This document shows, one piece after another, positions 48,601 through 57,600 of a stretch of DNA of 64,000 nt; the first letter of the stretch is position 1; every line of letters begins with the position of its first letter. The position numbers were made by a program, and so were the translations under genes. Source of the DNA: Amphiura filiformis (Eukaryota; Echinodermata; Ophiuroidea; Amphilepidida; Amphiuridae); NCBI RefSeq assembly GCF_039555335.1, contig NC_092642.1, positions 21,421,812 through 21,485,811 on the forward strand. The letters run 5' to 3'. The notes beneath the pieces are model-generated. The model searched no databases. It was not told the DNA's origin and saw only the letters and a list, made by a program, of their open reading frames with translations.

Positions 48601-51600
48601 TGCAATTAGTATTGCATTATTGGAGTTCACCTTATACAAACTTACTTCAAAATATTCTCTAGTCCTCCTGGTTTCCAGCATATCATTATGCCAAGCTTGG
48701 AACACTTGTCGATTCAAAGCTACACTGTAAACTCTCTGGATCACATTGTAGAATACTGCAGAAAAAATACACAAATAAATTTTGAAATCTAATTAGGGGA
48801 ATAAACATAAAGTTTGATGATGTCTTATAAATGAAAGTCAGGAAGCTGACCCTTGAAATGTTGGAAATTCTAAGCCACCATGTTATTAGACTTTTTGATG
48901 CCCAAAGGGCTTTCACTTATAGGATGTCATCCACCTTTTGGTTTGTTCTCTAATATAACATTAAAAAAATCTTTGCTTGATGGTAAATTGTAAATGCTAC
49001 ACACAGAGTAAGAATTTTACCACTTAGTATGTTATTAATGAAAGACCCTGTCCCTCTCATGGGCCCATCAACTTGAATTTCTTGGTTATGTATTTCACCT
49101 GTCAGTGCATGAGCCAGTGAAAGAATATGTTGTGGGATAGGCTTTTACGGCAGGAATTCATAACAATTAGTGGGTTTTTAGCGGGTTCGCCGTCGGACAA
49201 GTTTAGAACTGTCAAGCTTTCGTCAGGAGTAGCTCTGACTTCTTCAGGACAAAGTACCTAAGAATGAGACATGTAGACCGCCCCTTGCCTACTGATGGCT
49301 CTGAAAAGAGCCGTTCACTGAAGACTGCCCCTTGTCAACAGAGAACAAGCAGATCTCGCCTATCTGCTAATACAAAAGGTTTTGGTGGCTCTGAAAAAGA
49401 GCCGTTCACTGAAGACTGCCCCTTGTCTACAGAAACAAGCAGACCTCGCCTATCTGCTGATTTTTAAAAATATGTCCAGTACACCCAAACAAGAACACAC
49501 TGATGGCAATTGCTGCAGGCAGCCACAACAAATTACATTAATGGTCCAAGATGGCAGTAGTTAGAGGATGCTTGCAGCTCTGCAGTTGATTGATAATGAT
49601 GATGACTATTGTTTTAAAAAGAGTCTTCTTAAGGAATTTGTCACATTCATGCAACTCTTACAAAACTCTGATCATACTAAATATCTCATATCTCGATATC
49701 GTCTTAATTTGCTTAGGAATTCCACCAATCAGAGAGTCTATACTTGTGCATTTAAAAAATGATATTGCTCATGAGAAATAGGGTTCACAATCACCTTTTT
49801 TTATCAATTTGCTGTTGAGTAAGTTTGAGCTCCGATATGCATATCTACAGCATCTTTTAAAGATCAAACACGATCAAAATATGATATCTTGTATCTTACT
49901 TGTTTTATATTTCTTGACAGAACAGATCTAGGTGATCTAGGTGATATATCTGTCTCCCCCAATATTTTTCTTGCCCCCCCCTACTTTTGAGGCAAAACCC
50001 CCCAAATTATGTAAATTTCCACTTTTGCGGCAATTTTGCACAAAGTTTGTCGATTTTGCCCTCCCCCCGAAATTCACCTTTCCCCCAATGTCCTCCGAAA
50101 AAATTCCTGGTCACTGGTCTCCCATGTATACTTACTTTCTTGTCTATCCCTACGCTTACAGAACCAATCATGCCATGATATGAAATGCACTCTTTGCTTC
50201 CTCATATAATAATGAGTGGCTGCTAACTCCATCTTCCGAGCCATTTCTGCTCTACGTCGTTTCTTCCTTTCATGGTATAGAAGCCATGCCCTGTGTTGGA
50301 TTAAAACATGAAAATTATCATCAGTTGTGTAATGGCATTTCCTTTAAAATGTTGCTTATGTTGATATGATTTAATACATCAGTGACCTATAATACCATAA
50401 AGATGTGCCTAATGGAGCACATGAGCTTCTTTGCCTTAGGGTGAATTTCACATACAAATAGAAAGCTCCCTCCTCTGAAAATCCCAACAAGAATAAAGGG
50501 TCCGTGCCTTTATTTGCTGCCTTGATATTTATGGGAAGCACTTTTAGTTTGTACCAAAAATTCCAGTTATGTCAAGGGAGCCCATATGCCTCATTAGGCA
50601 ATTCTTTATGGGGTGTCTTAGGTTGATGAGGAAAAAGAAAACCTTCAGACCACACTGGAAAATATGTACTTTCAATGTTCAATTAAATGTGTTCAATTTT
50701 CAATGCAACTGATAGCTAGGGGGCAAACAGTAGTGTCCCTGAAAGTTTTACTTACACTGTTATCTTAGTAATATAATTGTTATGCCTAAATACTACTGAT
50801 TCAAGTGAGCACCAATATAAATTCCTTCTTTTGGCATAAATTTAAACACTTTTTGACCGTTTTCTTCTCTGTCATACCTTCCCTTTTTAGGTTACTATCA
50901 TTCTTGTGATAATAAATCTTATTTATACAGTTTTCGACCACTGGGATTAGAATCCAGGTTAGAATACAGACTCCACCATTCGTGCATGTCCCTCATGTAG
51001 TGCAAACTTTGATTTAAAAATGTGCACTGCACTGTGTGTGTACCCACATTAAGCACTAACATGTGCAAATCTTTGTAGTGTTCAAGATTAAAGATGCCAT
51101 TTATCACTTATTTTGAGCCCTATCAAGAAATGCTGGAACACACTAATCTGGTCCCTATACATGACAATGGGTTATTCCAGTTAAAATCCATACACCCACT
51201 ATATATGCAAGACATGACATTAATCTTCCACATGGGGGGTAGAATTCTATTGGAATCACACATTCAGGTAACCCCATTCACACTCCCTGTATGGGAGATT
51301 AAGGTCAACTATTCCATAGGGGGTGTATGGATTTTAACTGGAATAGCACATTTTCCCACACAGCATTATGCACTGTTGAGTCTGTACTCTCAGTTTAACC
51401 CGGTTCCACTTACCTGAATGTCATATCTATTAGCTTATGGTTGTATGCATGGTATGCCCTCTGATACATCTCTGGTGATGGCTAAAACAATTCAAACAAT
51501 TCCATACATACATTAGTAATTAATTATATTTGTAATTGCTGGGGGTATGTTGCATTGTGCTTTCTGACAATATTCCACTTCCTTTACTATTATACCGTAA

Positions 51601-54600
51601 AAACTTGATAGTTAGCATATGTGCTTACTATCAAGCGCTTTTAAAACATGCAAACATGAAGAGTCCCATCCACAAAAGTGTAAATGGTTTTTGAACAAAT
51701 CATCGATACACATAGTTATCTCAACCCCATATAGCTCAGTTGGTAAAGCGCCTGACTTTGGTACAATTTCATGTTTTCAAAAGCGCGATCGATAGTAAGC
51801 ACATATTTTAACTATGGAGTTTTTATGGTATAATACTGTAATCTTTGCAGCTACTTTTGTTTACACTTACTCTAATACATATTTAAAAGTGTGTGCAATA
51901 AATCTTGTGCATAAGACATTTTGTGAATTTTCAGCATTTAGGATCTGACAATCATTCCTAACAGTTTATGACAGAGTGCATACAAAGTTCACAATACAAA
52001 ATGAGAATTTAATGAATGACATCATGCACATTTTGTACCTGTGCATGAGGTGCGCACAAAAAGACGACAGATGCATATTTTGAACATGCTTATTTTAAAC
52101 AACAATCGACATTCTACATGGCTGAATCTTTATTAATTTATGTGCAAGCTTGCATACAGCCATAAAGCAACATTTGCAACCATGAATCTGCAAATTTTTG
52201 TCAAAGAGAAATTGCTACCCTTGAAAAAATATCCCTCAGTGCAGTAAAACATTTTTAACACCAAACAATTTTAAATCACAAAAAATTGAAGATCGACATC
52301 AAACTTGTGCTAATTAAAGAAATGCATTAACCTTTTAGTATCCGAGTATACATGTACACTACTAACATTATTTAAGCCTTCTTTTAACATAATAATTGTA
52401 TATTAAAAAAGCTTCCATCTTTAAGCCACTTTAAAAGGGGAAAAAACAATTTTTATTAAATTGTGTACTGCCACAATGCAAGTGAATGCAAAACTACAAT
52501 GCAAGGAAAGGTTTTTAAAAATGTATAATAAACCCAGTTTCACAATAATGTTTATTCCTTTATCATTGGTGAAGTAAACAACACACGTTACCAATATGTG
52601 CCTGCATTCTGTGTGAGAATGCGTTGGGGTGTGTCAACATGCACATGCATATATAAGGTATATTTGTATGTATTATGCACTATAAAATTAGTAAAGGGAT
52701 GATTCTGTTGATTAAATAAACTAGGAATGTAAGCGTGTGGAAATTTGTATTAAAGGATTAAATCATCAATCGCAAAACACATACATTGTAGTGGCATACG
52801 CGAAGGACAAAATATGTTCCGAGCAAAACGTTTTTGAAGGATATGCTATTAGTAACGGAGTCGATACTCCTCCACTGTTATCTCTCAATGACCCGGTTCC
52901 ATTTGAAATTGAAATTTAAGGTTCAAAATATTAAATTGTATCTTTAATAGTATGTGTTGTGACCGACGAAATTTTGCTTTAACTTTCTTTCATTTCATGG
53001 AAGAGCCGATGCTTGATTAAGCTAAGTACACACTTTTATCTAAATTTTATGATTACTATGTGACAAATAAAAATGAGGATATATTTTTTAAAATGTCTGG
53101 GTGAGATTTAATTTTTTCCAAAAGTTAATACTATGCTCAATATGTGCACATAAAGTGCACATAAGTCCAACCTTAGTGCAATTACGGTATTAATACTTGT
53201 TAGTTAATAATGTGACACATTCATTTGTACTCATGAGGTTTTCCACAATTGTCAGCAAAATCCCTTCAAAACATATAATGGGTAAATATAACCAGCATCT
53301 GGTATAAAAACAGCTAAAACTAATCAATAGAGGGCACTATCATTTCAACTGTGACAGAGACTTTAAAAAGTACAGTGCACACTTTGTATAGGAAAATGCA
53401 TGGTGACAATTATTGTGAATGACCTCATTTGTTAGTTTTACTTTGCAGTTATTTGCAGCCAACAGTCCATATATGCATGTAACAGTGATCACATGAATAC
53501 TAGCTAATAGTGTATCGTGCATGAAGAACCATCAAAACTGATATTTATCATGACTTTTTGATAAACCCCCTGGGGATTAACCATAGTAATTTGAAGGCAA
53601 CCCTTCTCAGAAATACATGTATATAGTATTCAAACATGCTACATACAGGACTAACATCAACATTTCCCCACATCTAGCTGCTCCTATTATGGAAGAGTTC
53701 ATATGCAGGTTTGTAGCTACAGAGGGCAGCAGAGCCCGCCACTAACTTCTGGAACCCACCACTGAAGGTTCATTTTGATGCTAGATCCCACCACTCAAAC
53801 TAAAAAACATGTGTATTTTATCAAATTTATCCTTAAAAGTGTCCACTTTGATAGTGTTGAAATCTTGCTAAATCAAGTAAATTCTATAAATTGCTGCCCA
53901 GCACTCAATTTTGGCTAGATACAACCCTGTTCATGTGATATCTAATATGACTAAAAGACCAAAAGTATCTAGCACCTTTGCTGTATTTATGAAGCAGTTT
54001 AGTTTCATATATCTTTTAATATATACCAGGTCTATATACTCTGTCCATGCAATGAATTAATGTACTTGCTACTTCAGGGTGGATGAACTACACATTCATA
54101 TCTATAGTTGATGACCTATAAATCAGTATCTAACAATGTATACTCTGTCCATGCAATGAAAATACTTGCTACTTCAGACAGGATAAACTATATGGAGCCA
54201 TTGATCACTGTTCCTACATATATAAGGTGCACACACATACTACACATCAACACTGTATATTACCCGTATCTCCCACGGCTAGAGTAAGCATTGACAACAA
54301 CAACAAAATTAAAGAAATAAAAGAGGAAAGAAAATTATCTGGTTAGAATTTGTTACTTAGAAAACTTCAAACAAGTTGTTCAATTATTGTCCATTTTGGG
54401 TTTATCCCTTGTGTAAGAGTCACAAAAGTTGGTACAGATTGCAATGACAGATTTATGAGCTAATCATCTTACACAAGGGATACTCCAGTTTTGACAGTAA
54501 GAAATATGTTACATCTACAGAGATCAAGATTTGTAGTTAAACAATCAAAACTGATTTATAATCAAGACATATAACTTTGTATCATATCATTTTGATCTGA

Positions 54601-57600
54601 ATGGCACATGGAGCAAAAATTGAAGGTGTTCAGTTTCGCTCAGAATGCACTTGTTGTACAATTGTGGTCATGTGAGTGCAATATCGAATACTAGACATAT
54701 TTGAGATGCGACCTGCACACAATACCTAAATGCTTCATGGTGCTATGTTGATGAAAAAATGTATTTCCTACCTTAAATAGTATTTTAGATATATAATTTA
54801 TGTATACGAGTGATATAAAACAAATATTAACTGTCTTAAATTCATGCAATGGTCGAAATATAATTACGAGGTGAAAGATGGATTGTTCCATTCCACTCGC
54901 CGTTCCGGCTCGTGGAATGGAACAATCCATCTGTCACCTCATGATTATATTTCGACCATCACACTCATAGACAGTTAATATTTGTATACCATATACTTGG
55001 CATACAACATACACTTAAGGGTACACTTGTTGCTTTCAAATGTACATATCGTTTCTGAGAATTAAATATTGGAGCAGTGGTCAGACCTCCTCTGTTGAAT
55101 AATAAAGGAATAGTTTTCCAAAGAAGATTTTGAATACAGTTATCACTCAGTTTCAACTTCAAATTAAGAATTCAAGTATTGCATGTTATATTAGTAATGA
55201 TAAGTCAAGGTGCATTCAATTTATAATGGTGTCCATATAGCAGGTGTCAGCATATGACAGTATGTGTCAATATTATTGCTTGCCATTAAGCAGATGGCAC
55301 AGATTTTGTCCTGTTAGGCTATTCCATTTGAAATCCATACACCCTCTATGGAAGACATGACCTTAATATCCCACACAGGGGGTGTAGATTGCAAATGGAG
55401 TTACCAAATTAGGTAACCCCACTTGAAATTCACCCTCCCTGTGTGGAATATTAAGGTTGCATCTTCCATAGGGGGTGCTCTCAAATGGAATATATATAGC
55501 CCATTATAAGGTTTGAGATTTGCCACCAAAATTCAAATGTAGTAATGAATGAATGCACCTAAATTAATTAAATCAAAATATATGGTATGTATATACATTA
55601 TATGCAGATAGTTATAGGGTCCTGTTCCAAATACCTCATTCCTTTAACTCAATATTGACATTACTATATGAAACTTTCTATATATTTCTTTTATTTAACA
55701 TTCAGATTATCACTCAAAATCTTGACTTTTGATATGATATTTGCTGGAATTCTTTCAACAGAAGTATGTCCCTATATAAATCACAAAACTTTTTGTTATC
55801 ACATTTAAGATCAGTATAGAGAATCTTGCGTACAATTTGCAGTTGTGACAATTACATTGGGCAGCGGCATATTTTTGTCAGAGTGGAAAATGATTTGCTC
55901 ATGCCTTTTTCAATGGAGCAAACAGATGAAGAAAGATCTGACAAAACCTAATAATTTGAGCAGAAATTGAAGCAGAGAACCAAACACTGGGCTATTCCAA
56001 ATGAATTCCATACACCCTAGAAGGCATGTGCTTATAGCCTCCCACACAGGGAGTGTGAATTTCAAATGGGGTTACCTTAATGGGCGACTCCATTTAAAAT
56101 CTACATCCCCTGTGTGAGAGATTAAGGTCATGTCTTCTCTACGAGGGAGTATATGAATTTCAACTGGAATAACCCAATACAGCAAAAAGAAAATGTGGCA
56201 TTTGTCACAATAGATATGCATGCACGCATATGTAAGACTACTGGGTCTAAGTGATTGACAAACTGAGAGCAGGTATGATATTGGAATAGGTCCCTGTACA
56301 CAACAACAGCAATTTGAATAATTTTACCATCAACTTTCCCATTTTATCTTTTCTAGTAATACTGTCTTCCGATTTTATTGATGCCGTCTCACAATATGAT
56401 TCTGTTTCACTTGTCTGGAATACATGATTTTAATAGGGTCATATAAAATATCAGAATGAAGTCACCCAGGTACCTGTTTTCCAATAAAGGCACTTCTGTT
56501 TTATCCATACAGGGACAGAATTTCGGCGAGAATCCAAGAATTGATTCTCGTAAAGATTCTCGTAAATAGAGTGGTGTGAATCAATGATGATTCTTGCAAA
56601 CTTTTGTAATGTACAAAGAAGTTGATTGGCAAGAATCAAATGGTTCACACAAATTGGGTCTGCAAGATTGATTTCCGCAGAGTGGGACGAAATTCTGACT
56701 CTGCCACATACAGCATGAAATTCCTTTTGAAATTATCAGAGTAATTTTCATAGACCAAATCAGCACAAGCCATTTTGATGGATAGATGGCAATTGATTTT
56801 GATATGCATCATAATTCAAACAACAAATTGAACTAGAAAACTAGTATCATTAACAACTATACATGCTTCAAAATAACCAGGCACCCAGGAGCCATTTACC
56901 CAATGGTCATAACATTTTGTCTCCTGGTCCACACCAAAATCATATGAACCAGGCTCTACATTTTTTTTAAATAGAGCCTGGTAGTTAAAGCAGGTTTTGT
57001 ATTTAATTTGTACAATTAAAATTTTAAATGACTCTTAGCTCTTTAAAAATGGATCCTGGTTCACTAGATAATCACATGACCAGGAGCTGCTTTTTCCAAA
57101 TGTGTGGCTCCTGGTCCAGGTCTGTTTATTTTGAGGCTTGCAACTATACAGTGTCTATCACAAAGTTCAGCACTTGTCAATGCATGCACTTTGTTGATAT
57201 TGTAAAAGAACCAAGTCACATTAGGGAAACACATTTTTCTATATCGCTTGTTCACCGAATAAGGCCAAATATTGGTATTCCAGTTGAAATCCATACACAC
57301 CTATGGAAGACTTGACCTTAATCTTTCAAACAGAAATGTATTTCAAATTGAGTTACCTGAATGGGTGACTTTGTTTGAAGTCTACACTTCATGTGTGAAA
57401 GACTAAGGTCATGTCTTCCATATGGGGTGTATGGATTTCAAATGTAAAAAGCCCATTTCATGATGTGGATGCCAGTTCTGTTTTTATATTCCAATACAAC
57501 ACAGGCAAAAATGTGCCAAACTTTGCTGATAAAAACAGTGCAGGGCTATGTATCAACTACCCCTACTTGTAATCTATTTTCCCCTCCTTTAAACACCTAC

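Larger units (their letters stand above)
49165..49470. repeat. Repeat block with two histone-type 3' stem-loops
   Basis: Two ~75-100 bp direct repeats share GTTCACTGAAGACTGCCCCT and CAAGCAGA(T/C)CTCGCCTATC. Each begins with a hairpin sequence (49,289-49,304 and 49,389-49,405). The left part, 49,170-49,240, with CTTTCGTCAGGAGTAGCTCT, resembles a terminal region of Penelope-like elements. No histone coding sequence was found beside it. Confidence 0.6.

Noticed and set aside
52737-52919. 60-codon plus-strand frame in FBXL13 intron 3
   Set aside because: Short, no similarity, opposite strand to the host gene.
54262-54310. Exon-like stretch on the minus strand (VVNAYSSRGRY)
   Set aside because: Its phases do not fit between FBXL13 exons 3 and 4, which already join in frame.
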